From Roseovarius mucosus (GTDB lineage: Bacteria > Pseudomonadota > Alphaproteobacteria > Rhodobacterales > Rhodobacteraceae): a stretch of 64,000 nucleotides of DNA. The stretch's first letter is position 1; each line of letters begins with the position of its first letter. The stretch covers positions 2,493,501 to 2,557,500 of the forward strand of contig NZ_CP020474.1 in the NCBI RefSeq assembly GCF_002080415.1, read 5' to 3'. Shown here piece by piece: positions 25,129 through 34,134 of the stretch. The position numbers and the translations under genes are program-made. A model generated the notes under the pieces. The model did no database searches and had not been told where the DNA came from. It saw only the letters and a program-made list of their open reading frames with translations.

Positions 25129-27944
25129 TTCCCGACCTTCCATTCCAGATGGTCAGGGCCGTGTCCGACCGGCGATTTGATCGGGGCAAAGGCGGGCTGC
25201 GCCTCTGATGGCGCGGTGGCCTTGGCGATCTTGACGCGCAGGTCGAACCACGCCGCCTGTCCGGTGATCGGGTCAGAGTTGGACCATCTGAGGCCATCAC
25301 CCTTGGGTGGCAAAAGCTCGTGGATGAGATGGTTGAGCAGGAAGCCGCGCGTCGCCTCGGGGGCATCGTCAGAGAGCGCCCAAGCGCCCTTGCGCTTGCC
25401 GATAGCGTTCCAAGTCCAGACCGTGTTCTCATTGAGTGCTGCCATATGGGCCACCGGCACGGTAATCTCGCCATGGGCAGAGGTGACACACGCCCAATCG
25501 CCGTCGCTAAACCCATGTTTCTCCCAGAGCTTGGTTGGCAGATAGAGCGGATTATGGCCGTGGATCTGGCGGAGCCATGCGTTTTGGGTGCCCCAAGAGT
25601 GATACATCGCCATCGGGCGCTGTGTCAGCGCGTGAAGGGGGAATTCATCGGGATCGACATGCGCATCCTCGAACGGCGGATACCAGATCGGCAGCGGGTC
25701 CATCGTGGCCTTGATCCGCGCGCGCAGATGGTCTGGGGGTTGGCGGGTGCCGTGCCCCTCGGCGGCCAGTTGGAATTTTCGCATGGTTTCGACATAGAGA
25801 TCAAAGACATAGGGCTGTGGCGTGTCAAAGAGACCCATGCCAACGGCCCAGTTCTGATAGGCCATGTTCCATGGTTTATAGTAATTCGCGCCGTCTGGGA
25901 TGTGGCTGACGAAAAAGCCGCCGTTCTCGATGTAGCGGTTCAGCTGTTCGGGGTTAGGCGCACCGCGCCCGGTATCAGAACCATCGCCGCGAAAGCCTGA
26001 AAGCGGACCGATGCCGGGCTTGCGCTCGTGATTGACGATGTAATCGGCGTAATCGGTGTATTTCGCTGCGCCATCCTCGGCGGTGAAGCCGGGCAGCTTC
26101 ATCTTGTTGGCCAGTTGCACCAGCACGGTTTGAAAGCCGCGCACATTTCGGTCAGGTTCGATCACCGGCCAGCGAATGGCATCGGCGGCGGCATCCGCCT
26201 CGCAAATCGGGCGATCCAGCAGCGAGATACAATCGTGGCGTTCCAGATAGGTCGTATCGGGCAGGATCAGATCGGCATAGGCCACCATTTCAGAGCTATA
26301 GGCATCCGAATAGATGATACGGGGAATGACATAATCGCCGCTCTCATCCTTGTCCGTCAGCATCTCGATCACGCCGCGCGTGTTCATCGAGGAGTTCCAC
26401 GACATATTGGCCATGTACATGAACAGCGTGTCGATCTTGTAGGGATCGCCGGCATGGGCGTTGGAGATGACCATATGCATCAACCCATGCGCGGACATCG
26501 GATTTTCCCATGTAAACGCCTTGTCGATGCGGGCGGGCGTGCCGTCGGGCTTGAGCGCGAGATCTTCGGGGCCGCGCACAAAGCCCAGATGCGGGCCGTC
26601 GAGCGGGCAATCGGGTTGCACGCCGCAATGCGGTTTGGGATGGGCGCTGACGGGCTTTGGATAGGGCGGCTTAAAGCGGAAACCGCCGGGCACTTCGACA
26701 GTCCCGAGCAGGATTTGCAGGACGTGCAGGGCGCGTGCCGTCTGAAAGCCATTGGAATGGGCCGAAATCCCCCGCATGGCGTGAAAGCTGACCGGGCGAC
26801 CTGTCATGGTCTGATGCGTCTCGCCCCGGAAATCGGTCCATTCGTGATTTAGGGTGATTTCCTCTTCGAACGCCACGCGAGCAATCTCGGCGGCGATGCG
26901 TCGGATTTTATCCGGCGTGACGCCGCAGCGCGCGGCCACCGCTTCGGGGGCGTATTGCGGATCGAGGTAGCGCTCTGCCATCAGGTGCATGACGGGACGG
27001 TGGGTGATGCCATCGGCCACGTGTGTGGCGCTGAGGTCGGGGCGCACACCGGGTTTATCAAAGGCGGTAAGCGCGCCGGTGGCCCGGTCGATCACCAGCG
27101 GTTTGCCATCGGCGTCGCGCAGGAAAAGGCCGTGTTCGGGCGATTTGGGGTCGGCATTCACCAGCACTGGCGCATTGGTGTAGCGGGCGAGGTAATCGAG
27201 GTCGATCTTGCCTGCCTGCATCAGTTCGTGAATGAGAGACAGGATGAAAAGCCCATCAGTTCCGGGGGTTATGCCGACCCAATCATCGGCCACGGCATTG
27301 TAACCCGAGCGGATTGGGTTCACGCCAATGACGCGCGCGCCGCGCGCCTTGATCCGGCCAATGCCCATCTTGATCGGATTGCTGTCATGGTCTTCGGCTA
27401 CGCCAAAAAGGATGAAAAGCTTGGTATGGTCCCAATCTGGCTGGCCAAATTCCCAGAAGGCACCGCCCATGGTGTAGATGCCCGCCGCCGCCATGTTGAC
27501 CGAGCAAAAGCCGCCGTGTGCTGCGTAGTTCGGCGTGCCGAAATTCTGCGCCCAAAAGCTGGTGAAAGACTGCGATTGATCGCGTCCGGTGAAAAACGCG
27601 AGCTTTGAAGGATCGGATTTGCGGATCGGTTCCAGCCAATCACAAGCGATTTGCAGCGCTTCGTCCCAAGAGATTTCCTGAAACTCGCCCGAGCCTCGGG
27701 GGCCGACACGTTTCAGGGGGGCGCGCAGGCGCGAGGGGGCGTTGACCTGCATGATGCCGGCAGATCCCTTGGCGCAGAGCACGCCTTTGTTCACGGGGTG
27801 ATCGCGGTTGCCCTCGATATACGCGACTGTGCCGCCCTTGAGATGCACATTGATCCCACAACGACAGGCGCACATGTAACAGGTGGTTTTGCGCACCTCA
27901 TCCGAGACATGCGGCGAGGTGTTGATGCGTGGCTGATGTGTCAT
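25125..27944 (-). CDS. soeA: SoeA-like molybdopterin subunit of quinone-dependent sulfite dehydrogenase
   Basis: A 939-residue DMSO-reductase-family protein. The N-terminal 4Fe-4S site is Cys22-x2-Cys25-x3-Cys29-x26-Cys56 (TCYMCACRCG ... GVLCAKG). Molybdopterin-binding regions follow, including GRDQSQSFTSFW, GFCSVNMAAAG and LPDTTYLERHD, and a C-terminal pterin domain begins near HALTQRPMAMYHSWGTQNAWLRQI. There is no twin-arginine signal, which fits a cytoplasmic SoeA. It would oxidise sulfite to sulfate with electrons to quinone. The adjoining xsc and ackA genes, which generate sulfite, support SoeA over related reductases. Confidence 0.84.
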   Translation of the reverse strand: MTHQPRINTSPHVSDEVRKTTCYMCACRCGINVHLKGGTVAYIEGNRDHPVNKGVLCAKGSAGIMQVNAPSRLRAPLKRVGPRGSGEFQEISWDEALQIACDWLEPIRKSDPSKLAFFTGRDQSQSFTSFWAQNFGTPNYAAHGGFCSVNMAAAGIYTMGGAFWEFGQPDWDHTKLFILFGVAEDHDSNPIKMGIGRIKARGARVIGVNPIRSGYNAVADDWVGITPGTDGLFILSLIHELMQAGKIDLDYLARYTNAPVLVNADPKSPEHGLFLRDADGKPLVIDRATGALTAFDKPGVRPDLSATHVADGITHRPVMHLMAERYLDPQYAPEAVAARCGVTPDKIRRIAAEIARVAFEEEITLNHEWTDFRGETHQTMTGRPVSFHAMRGISAHSNGFQTARALHVLQILLGTVEVPGGFRFKPPYPKPVSAHPKPHCGVQPDCPLDGPHLGFVRGPEDLALKPDGTPARIDKAFTWENPMSAHGLMHMVISNAHAGDPYKIDTLFMYMANMSWNSSMNTRGVIEMLTDKDESGDYVIPRIIYSDAYSSEMVAYADLILPDTTYLERHDCISLLDRPICEADAAADAIRWPVIEPDRNVRGFQTVLVQLANKMKLPGFTAEDGAAKYTDYADYIVNHERKPGIGPLSGFRGDGSDTGRGAPNPEQLNRYIENGGFFVSHIPDGANYYKPWNMAYQNWAVGMGLFDTPQPYVFDLYVETMRKFQLAAEGHGTRQPPDHLRARIKATMDPLPIWYPPFEDAHVDPDEFPLHALTQRPMAMYHSWGTQNAWLRQIHGHNPLYLPTKLWEKHGFSDGDWACVTSAHGEITVPVAHMAALNENTVWTWNAIGKRKGAWALSDDAPEATRGFLLNHLIHELLPPKGDGLRWSNSDPITGQAAWFDLRVKIAKATAPSEAQPAFAPIKSPVGHGPDHLEWKVGK

Positions 27945-28081
27945 GGCTGGCCTTTGTCCTCTGTCGGCGTCACGTTATGGCAGATGAAACCCAATCGCGA
28001 CCATCTTCTTGATTATTTTCATTTCCTGAAAACATATCTCGGAAATTCTGAATTTAACGGTCTTTTTTCCCAATTTTCACC

Positions 28082-29242
28082 TCAGTCGTCAGACAGCAGG
28101 CGTTGCGCATCCCCTGCAATCATGCGTTCCTCTTGGGCGGGAATGATCCAGCAGGCGATGCCAGAGCTGTGGGCGTGCAAGCGGGTGTCACCCGCTGCAT
28201 TGGCGCGCGCGTCGATCTGTGCCCCGAGCCAAGAGAGCCCATCCATGATCCGGGCGCGCACGGGGGCGGCGTTTTCGCCGATGCCGCCGGTAAAGGCCAC
28301 GGCATCCAGCCCCTGCATTGCGGCGATGAGCGATCCGGCGTGCCGGATGGCCCAATAGCAAAAATGCTCTACCGCGAAGGTGCTTGCCGGGGATGGGTCT
28401 GTGAGCAGGGCGCGCATGTCTGAGAGGCCGCCCGAGAGGCCGCGCAGCCCGCTTTCCTTGTTCAGAAGGTGATGGGTGGCAGCGATGCCATCTTCCTCGG
28501 CCAATCGCAGCACCGCGTTGCCGTCGATCATGCCGGTGCGGGTGCCCATTGTCAGCCCCTCAAGAGGTGAGTAGCCCATTGATGTTGCGATAGATTCCCC
28601 GTCACGGATGGCGCAGATCGACGCGCCGTTGCCAAGGTGAAAGGCCAAGAGACGAGAGGGCAGGGGCGTGCCGGTCAAACCGGGCAGGCTGTCAACGAGA
28701 GAGGCATAGGAAATGCCATGAAAGCCATAGCGCCGGATGCCGCGCGCCTCGATCTGAGGCGGCAGGGCATAGCGGGTGGCGACCTCGGGGTTGCTCGCGT
28801 GAAAGGCGGTGTCGAACGCGGCCACCTGCGGCAAGTCGGGGGCGAGGGCGGCCAATGTCTCGATTGCAGCGATATTGTGGGGGTTGTGCAGGGGCGCGAG
28901 CGGCGTGCAGGATTTGATCGCGCGGAGCACCTCGGGGGTGATGCGCGTGGGCTGTGTCAGTGTCGTGCCCCCATGCACCACGCGATGCGCGGCGGCGGCA
29001 AAGCGACTGATTGGAAAACCTTTGGTTTCAAGCGCTTGTAGGATAGCGTGCAGGGCGGTTGCATGGTCTGGGAAGGCTTGGGTCGTTTTTACGTCGCCCA
29101 GTTTGAGCGTGCCGGGGCCGCCGATACCATCGGCGATCCCGGTCAATACTTGGGTGAGCTGGCCGTCAAAAACGGCGAGCTTGATCGAGGATGACCCGGC
29201 ATTCAGGACCAGAACAAGATCGCTGTTGCCGGGTTTCGACAT
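28082..29242 (-). CDS. ackA: Acetate kinase
   Basis: A 386-residue ASKHA-fold kinase. Clear motifs are VLVLNAGSSSIKLAVF (phosphate 1), AHRVVHGGTTLTQP, AAFDTAFHAS, RYGFHGISYASLV, LLAFHLGNGASICAIRDG, MGYSPLEGLTMGTRTG and VAFTGGIGENAAPVRA. It makes ATP and acetate from acetyl phosphate. It starts 3 bp after the xsc stop, so it would consume the acetyl phosphate released by Xsc. In many taurine degraders phosphotransacetylase (Pta) is the gene next to xsc; here it is acetate kinase. Confidence 0.93.
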   Translation of the reverse strand: MSKPGNSDLVLVLNAGSSSIKLAVFDGQLTQVLTGIADGIGGPGTLKLGDVKTTQAFPDHATALHAILQALETKGFPISRFAAAAHRVVHGGTTLTQPTRITPEVLRAIKSCTPLAPLHNPHNIAAIETLAALAPDLPQVAAFDTAFHASNPEVATRYALPPQIEARGIRRYGFHGISYASLVDSLPGLTGTPLPSRLLAFHLGNGASICAIRDGESIATSMGYSPLEGLTMGTRTGMIDGNAVLRLAEEDGIAATHHLLNKESGLRGLSGGLSDMRALLTDPSPASTFAVEHFCYWAIRHAGSLIAAMQGLDAVAFTGGIGENAAPVRARIMDGLSWLGAQIDARANAAGDTRLHAHSSGIACWIIPAQEERMIAGDAQRLLSDD

Positions 29243-29245
29243 GGG

Positions 29246-31021
29246 TCAGACCTGCTGCTCGCGCATGTCGGCGGGGTCGATCCCGGCGACGGCCACGGGT
29301 TTCTTCATCGCGTCGCGGCGGAAGGGCTCGCCCAGTTCCTGATTGATCATGGCCTCGATAAGCGTGGTCTTGCCGTGTTCCATCTGATCCTTGATCGCGG
29401 TGTTGAGCGCGTCGGTCAGTTCCTCCATCGTGCGGGCGATGACGCCCTTGAGGCCACAGGCCTGCGCGATACCGGCATAGCTAACCTGTTGATCCAGCTC
29501 TGTTCCGACGAAGTTGTCGTCGAACCAAAGGGTTGAGTTGCGCTTTTCGGCGCCCCACTGGTAGTTGCGGAACACGATCTGCGTTACGGCGGGCCATTCG
29601 CCGCGACCGATGGCGGTCAGTTCGTTGACCGCGATGCCAAAGGCACCGTCGCCGGCAAAGCCCACAACCGGCACATCGGGCTGGCCGATTTTTGCACCAA
29701 CGATGGAGGGCAGGCCATAACCGCAGGGGCCAAAGAGGCCGGGGGCGAGATATTTGCGGCCCTCTTCAAACGATGGGTAGGCATTGCCGATGGCGCAGTT
29801 GTTGCCAATATCGGAGGAAATGATCGCTTCGCGCGGCAGGGCGGATTGGATCGCGCGCCAAGCCATACGGGGGCTCATCCAATCGGGTTTGTCAGCGCGG
29901 GCGCGCTCGTTCCAGCTTGTGCCGGGATCGTCATCCTCGTGGTCCATCGAGCTGAGCTGTTGTGCCCATGTCGATTTTGTCTGTGCGATCAAGGCTTTGC
30001 GGTCGGCGCGGTCGGTGTCGCCCGCGCTTTCACCCAAATGGGCGAGGATCGAAGTGGCGACTTTCTTGGCGTCGCCGACGATGCCCACGGTTACTTTCTT
30101 GGTGAGGCCGATACGGTCGGGGTTGATATCGACCTGAATGATTTTGGCCTCTTTGGGCCAATAGTCGATGCCGTATCCCGGCAGGGTCGAGAACGGGTTG
30201 AGGCGGGTGCCAAGGCAGAGCACGACATCGGCGCGCGAGATCAGCTCCATCCCTGCTTTTGAACCGTTATAGCCCAAAGGCCCGGCGAAAAGCGGGTGAG
30301 AGCCGGGGAAGGCGTCATTGTGCTGATAGCCGACGCAGACCGGGGCATCGAGACGCTCGGCCAGTTGGCGCGAGGCGTCGATACCATCCGCGAGCACCAC
30401 GCCCGCGCCGTTGAGGATGACGGGAAACTTGGCCTCGGTCAGCAGTTTGGCAGCATCGGCAATCGCGCCTTCGCCACCCGAGGGGCGCTCAAACTCGACA
30501 ATTGCGGGCAATTCGATGTCGATGACTTGGGTCCAGAAATCGCGGGGGATGTTGATCTGGGCTGGTGCGGATGCACGTTTTGCTTTGAGAATCACACGGT
30601 TAAGGGTTTCGGCGATGCGGGTAGGGTCGCGCACCTCTTCCTGATAGGCGACCATATCTTCGAACAGTTTCATTTGTTCGACCTCTTGGAAGCCGCCCTG
30701 ACCAATGGTCTTGTTGGCGGCTTGCGGGGTCACGAGCAGCAAGGGGGTATGGTTCCAATAGGCGGTTTTGACGGCGGTCACGAAATTTGTGATGCCGGGA
30801 CCGTTCTGAGCGATCATCATCGACATCTTGCCGGTGGCACGCGTGTAGCCATCGGCCATCATGCCGGCAGAGCCCTCATGCGCGCAGTCCCAAAACGTGA
30901 TCCCGGCCTTGGGGAAAATATCCGAGATCGGCATCATGGCAGAGCCAATGATCCCAAAAGCGTGTTGGATTCCATGCAGTTGCAGGGTTTTGACAAAGGC
31001 CTCTTCGGTGGTCATCTTCAT
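29246..31021 (-). CDS. xsc: Sulfoacetaldehyde acetyltransferase
   Basis: A 591-residue thiamine-diphosphate enzyme of normal Xsc length. It begins MKMTTEEAFVKTLQLHGIQH, with FGIIGSAMMPISDIFPKAG and WDCAHEGSAGMMADGYTRATG, segments highly typical of Xsc. The ThDP/Mg site is VGFAGDGAFGIAVNELTAIGRGEWPAVTQIVFRN. It converts sulfoacetaldehyde and phosphate to acetyl phosphate and sulfite, the central step of taurine and related sulfonate breakdown. It is first in xsc-ackA and followed on the same strand by soeA. TauR and putative TauR repeats lie upstream. Confidence 0.94.
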   Translation of the reverse strand: MKMTTEEAFVKTLQLHGIQHAFGIIGSAMMPISDIFPKAGITFWDCAHEGSAGMMADGYTRATGKMSMMIAQNGPGITNFVTAVKTAYWNHTPLLLVTPQAANKTIGQGGFQEVEQMKLFEDMVAYQEEVRDPTRIAETLNRVILKAKRASAPAQINIPRDFWTQVIDIELPAIVEFERPSGGEGAIADAAKLLTEAKFPVILNGAGVVLADGIDASRQLAERLDAPVCVGYQHNDAFPGSHPLFAGPLGYNGSKAGMELISRADVVLCLGTRLNPFSTLPGYGIDYWPKEAKIIQVDINPDRIGLTKKVTVGIVGDAKKVATSILAHLGESAGDTDRADRKALIAQTKSTWAQQLSSMDHEDDDPGTSWNERARADKPDWMSPRMAWRAIQSALPREAIISSDIGNNCAIGNAYPSFEEGRKYLAPGLFGPCGYGLPSIVGAKIGQPDVPVVGFAGDGAFGIAVNELTAIGRGEWPAVTQIVFRNYQWGAEKRNSTLWFDDNFVGTELDQQVSYAGIAQACGLKGVIARTMEELTDALNTAIKDQMEHGKTTLIEAMINQELGEPFRRDAMKKPVAVAGIDPADMREQQV

Positions 31022-31102
31022 CGGCTGGGTCCTCTGGATCGGGCGCGCAGTGGCGGTTAAAGGGATATCTGAAGCGAAACTAGCGGTGTGTGGGGGTTAC
31101 TT

Positions 31103-31138
31103 CTAGGGCCAGAAGGCAACGTAGGGTAAGGCCAGAAG
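31103..31138 (-). promoter_or_regulatory. Candidate TauR direct repeats upstream of xsc
   Basis: On the minus strand CTTCTGGCCTTAC (31138-31126) and CTTCTGGCCCTAG (31115-31103) are direct repeats 23 bp apart. Their CTGGCCTTAC and CTGGCCCTAG cores match the TauR box I recall from Rhodobacter capsulatus, CTGGACYTAA, at 8 of 10 positions, with differences at the same two positions. They lie about 80-115 bp before the xsc start. The rest of the 239-bp gap (31022-31260) is AT-rich and holds no gene. Confidence 0.5.
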
Positions 31139-31260
31139 ATTTTAAAAATGAGAATAACGGTATCAAAAATTGGAAGTTATAGTTTTCTGGCTGCTCTGAT
31201 GGATGAATGGCGAAATCTTTTAATATGTTGATTATAGTCAATAATATTTGAATTCATCTC

Positions 31261-32736
31261 CTAAGAGCACTGTCCGAAGGCCGAGGCCAATTCCCGCGCG
31301 ATATGGGCAATTCCTTGGGGGATGCGGTCTGAAGGGATCGAGGAATAAGCGAGACGATAGAAATTGCGTGGTCTGTCGGTGCCGTGAAAGAAAGGATGCC
31401 CCGGCTCGATCAACACGCCCGACTGCCGGAGGGCGTTATCAATCTGGCCCATGTCGATGTGATCCGGGGCCTGCATCCAGATAGAGGAGCCGCCAAAAAC
31501 GCCACGCCCGGCGACGTCAAGACCGTGATCAGCCAAGGCGCTCTCCATCACGCTGCGGCGGCGCGCAAAGACCTGACCCATGCGGCGCACGAGGCTGTCG
31601 TAGTGACCAAGCGAGAGGAAATAGGCCGCTGTGCGCTGAATATGGCCCGGCGGATGGCGCAGAACCGAGGCGCGCAGGGCGCGACACTCTCGAATAAATG
31701 ATTTGGAACCAACAAGATAACCAAGCCTTAGGCCCGGAAAGATCGACTTGGAGAAGGAACCCACATAGATCACCCGCCCCTCGGTATCGAGGGATTTCAG
31801 GGCCGGAAGGGGTGCGCGGAGAAAGGAGACCTCGAACTCGTAGTCATCCTCAACGATCAGCGCCTCCATCTCGGCGGCGCGGGTGAGCAGCGCCTTGCGC
31901 CGCGCAAGGGGCATTGTGGCGTTGGTCGGGGCCTGATGGCTGGGCGTGGTAAAGATCACGTCGGCCTGATCGGGCAGGTTTTCCGGCGGCAGACCGTCGC
32001 GATCGACGTCCACCGGCATGAGGTGACAACGCGATTGCATGAGAATGTCGCGCAGAGCGTGATAGCAGGGGTTTTCGATCGCGGCGGTGCGGCGTTGGGT
32101 CAAGAGCACCTGCGCGGTGAGCCATAAAGCGTTCTGCGCGCCCATTGTGACAAGGATTTCATCGGGTTGCGCGATGATGCCGCGACGCGGCAAAGTGTGG
32201 CGGGCGATAAACTCGATCAGTTTGGGATCGTCCTGATCGTAGTAATCTGCGGTGAGGGCCTGAAAATCCTTGGCACCAAGCGCCTGTAGCGCGCAATGAC
32301 GCCAGTTGGCGTGATCGAAGAGCGCGGGATCGGTCTGGCCGTAGATGAAGGGATAGGGGTAACGCGCCCAATCCTGCGGCTTTTCGGGCGTATCGCCGCC
32401 GGTGAAGCGGCGGCCAAGTGCGCGGGACCAATCAATCGTGTCGCCGCGTGGTGCGGGGGCTGTGAAGGCCGGAGGTTCTGGTGCGTTTTCAGAGACATAG
32501 TAGCCGGAACGGTCGCGCGAGGCGAGGTAATCATTGGCCTGCAATTCGGTCAAGGCCAGGGTCACGGTGATGCGGCTGACACCCAGATGTGCGGCGAGTT
32601 TGCGGGAAGAGGGCAGTTTCTCGCCCTTGCGAAAGCGGCCTGACAGGATGCCCTGCGCGATCATCTGCTGGATCTGCGCCTGAAGCGTGCCCTCAGCCTC
32701 GGGGGCGAGAAAAAAGGTTTCGACCGGAATCGCCAT
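31261..32736 (-). CDS. tauR: TauR-like MocR/GntR-family regulator with aminotransferase-like domain
   Basis: A 491-residue MocR-type regulator. The N-terminal winged helix spans about residues 12-85 (FRKGEKLPSSRKLAAHLGVSRITVTLALTELQ). The remainder is an aminotransferase class I-like domain with TMGAQNALWL, NPCYHALRD, VEDDYEFEVSF and the PLP-lysine motif VGSFSKSIFPGLRLGYLVG. TauR of phototrophic and marine alphaproteobacteria activates taurine genes. Its position directly upstream of xsc on the same strand, with a CTGGACTTAT box next to its own start, supports the name. It probably binds taurine as an external aldimine. Confidence 0.85.
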   Translation of the reverse strand: MAIPVETFFLAPEAEGTLQAQIQQMIAQGILSGRFRKGEKLPSSRKLAAHLGVSRITVTLALTELQANDYLASRDRSGYYVSENAPEPPAFTAPAPRGDTIDWSRALGRRFTGGDTPEKPQDWARYPYPFIYGQTDPALFDHANWRHCALQALGAKDFQALTADYYDQDDPKLIEFIARHTLPRRGIIAQPDEILVTMGAQNALWLTAQVLLTQRRTAAIENPCYHALRDILMQSRCHLMPVDVDRDGLPPENLPDQADVIFTTPSHQAPTNATMPLARRKALLTRAAEMEALIVEDDYEFEVSFLRAPLPALKSLDTEGRVIYVGSFSKSIFPGLRLGYLVGSKSFIRECRALRASVLRHPPGHIQRTAAYFLSLGHYDSLVRRMGQVFARRRSVMESALADHGLDVAGRGVFGGSSIWMQAPDHIDMGQIDNALRQSGVLIEPGHPFFHGTDRPRNFYRLAYSSIPSDRIPQGIAHIARELASAFGQCS

Positions 32737-32750
32737 AGGGACAGATTAGA

Positions 32751-32782
32751 CTGGACTTATGGTGTGTGCAATCTGGTCTGGT
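32751..32782 (+). promoter_or_regulatory. Candidate TauR box upstream of tauR
   Basis: CTGGACTTAT (32751-32760) matches the remembered TauR box CTGGACYTAA at 9 of 10 positions. A weaker partner, CTGGTCTGGT, begins 22 bp later at 32773. They lie 15 bp upstream of the tauR start codon and may overlap its promoter, which suggests autoregulation. Confidence 0.45.
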
Positions 32783-32843
32783 GTGGCGCGCGTCTGGGGA
32801 TCGTAAGCTGTGTAAGGTCCGTAAGGGGATTTTGTAAGGTCGG

Positions 32844-33527
32844 TCATGACGTGGGAAAGGCGGCGTTGAAGGCCGTGTCGCCCTTTGGGGTGAATCGGAC
32901 GATCCGGGTGCCGGGGACGCGGTGCGCCCAACCCAGAGCCTCGATATGCGCGAGCAGGCCACGCCCCAGGCGCCCGGCCAGATGGGCGCGCCGTTCGGAC
33001 CAGTCAAGACAGTCGCGGCACATGGCTGTGCGGGGCGATGGGAGGTGGTCTGGGTCAAGCCCGAGGGAGGTGATGAAGCGGTGGCCGCTGTCGGTGAGCG
33101 TGAGGGTTGTGTCGTCCTGCTGGAGAAAGCCACGTGCGCGCAGGCTGTCATACATCCGGGTGCCCATGTCGCCTGCGAGGTGGTTGTAACATACGCGGGC
33201 GCGGCGCAAAGCCGGGTCGCGCGGACCGGGGCGGGTGCGCAGGTGGCCCGCGCCTGCCGCGATGCCCATCAGGGCCTCAATAAGATGCGCCACCTCATCC
33301 GAGGCGAGGCGGGTGTATTTGTGCCGCCCCTGTCGCGCTTGGGTGACAAGGCCGCCGGCTTCGAGACGGGCCAGATGGGCAGAGGCGGTTTGCGCGGTCA
33401 CGCCCGCCTCTGCCGCCAGTTCGGTGGCGGTGAGGGCCTTGCCGCTCATCAAAGCGGTCAGGATGTTGGCGCGGGCCGGGTCGCCGATGAGGGCGGCGAT
33501 GCGGGCGATGTCGGGGCCTGTTTTCAT
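32844..33527 (-). CDS. ArsR-family transcriptional regulator
   Basis: A 227-residue protein, about twice the size of a minimal ArsR. The winged helix is near residues 5-80 (IGDPARANILTALMSGKALTATELAAEAGVTAQTASAHL, then GLVTQARQGRHKYTRLAS). The second half is a separate domain with RARVCYNHLAGDMG and a late CRDCLDWSERRAHLAG, where Cys-x2-Cys could bind metal or respond to redox state. It is divergent from the NIPSNAP-type gene at 33609 across an 81-bp gap, and probably regulates that short cluster. Confidence 0.86.
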   Translation of the reverse strand: MKTGPDIARIAALIGDPARANILTALMSGKALTATELAAEAGVTAQTASAHLARLEAGGLVTQARQGRHKYTRLASDEVAHLIEALMGIAAGAGHLRTRPGPRDPALRRARVCYNHLAGDMGTRMYDSLRARGFLQQDDTTLTLTDSGHRFITSLGLDPDHLPSPRTAMCRDCLDWSERRAHLAGRLGRGLLAHIEALGWAHRVPGTRIVRFTPKGDTAFNAAFPTS

Positions 33528-33608
33528 AGTTCGATGGTAGCCGAAGCATTAACGCCGCGCAATCGGGTAGATCTGGGGCTGCAACCATTTGGAAAGGAGT
33601 GCCGTGCC

Positions 33609-33920
33609 ATGCTGACATGTGTGATTCGCTATCATATCGACCCAACCAAGAGAGAGGAGTTTGCACACTATGCCCGCAACTGGGGTGAGGCGATCCCGCG
33701 CTGTGGGGCGGATCTGATCGGATATTATGCCCCGCATGAAGGCAGCAGCACGCTGGCCTATGGCATTTACAACATCCCCTCTTTGGCAGCTTATGAGGCC
33801 TATCGCGGGCGGCTGGCCGATGATCCGCTGGGGCGCGAGAACTATGAGTTTGCGCAGCGCGAGAGGTTCTTGTTGCGTGAGGACCGCATTTTCCTGAAGC
33901 TGGTGAGCGGAGGGGGATGA
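33609..33920 (+). CDS. NIPSNAP family protein
   Basis: A 103-residue alpha/beta ferredoxin-like-fold protein. The ATG at 33609 follows AAGGAG. The sequence MLTCVIRYHIDPTKREEFAHYARNW, then CGADLIGYYAPHEGS, YGIYNIPSLAAYEAYR and FLLREDRIFLK, fits NIPSNAP. These small dimeric-barrel proteins have no settled enzyme role in bacteria. It is the first gene after the divergent ArsR regulator and shares with the next gene (34135) a fold often used to handle small reactive compounds. Confidence 0.78.
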   Translation: MLTCVIRYHIDPTKREEFAHYARNWGEAIPRCGADLIGYYAPHEGSSTLAYGIYNIPSLAAYEAYRGRLADDPLGRENYEFAQRERFLLREDRIFLKLVSGGG

Positions 33921-34002
33921 TGGAAACTGTCGGGCTGGCGCGGTGGTGCGCAGGCGGCAGACGGGGGCAAGCGGCCATGGTGGAGGAGTGCCGCCCAAGC
34001 GG

Positions 34003-34119
34003 AAAGCCGAGGCAAAAAGCCGTGGAAGAGAGCCGAGGCCATAGGCTAGAGCAGAGAGCCAAGGCAAGCGGTCACAGTATGCAGCCAAGGACCGCAGTAA
34101 TGGCAAACGGCGCAGGCAA
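34003..34119. repeat. Degenerate 13-bp tandem repeat, about nine units
   Basis: Cutting the sequence every 13 bp from 34003 gives units such as AAAGCCGAGGCAA, AGAGCCGAGGCCA, AGAGCCAAGGCAA and GCAGCCAAGGACC. The consensus is about RMRGCCRAGGCAA. A G at unit position 4 is present in all nine units and GG at positions 9-10 in most. The period is not a multiple of three, so this is noncoding. It fills most of the 214-bp gap between the NIPSNAP and ABM-like genes, where I see no convincing gene. Confidence 0.6.
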
Positions 34120-34134
34120 GCGGGAGGGTGTGAG

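Noticed and set aside
23328..27944. Reading the soe genes as a DMSO reductase (DmsABC)
   Set aside because: SoeA lacks a visible Tat signal and the genes adjoin xsc and ackA, which generate sulfite. SoeABC is the better fit, though assay would settle it.
33530..33545. TTCG...CGAA inverted repeat before the NIPSNAP gene as ArsR operator
   Set aside because: Only 4-bp arms pair; the inner positions do not. It is too weak to annotate.
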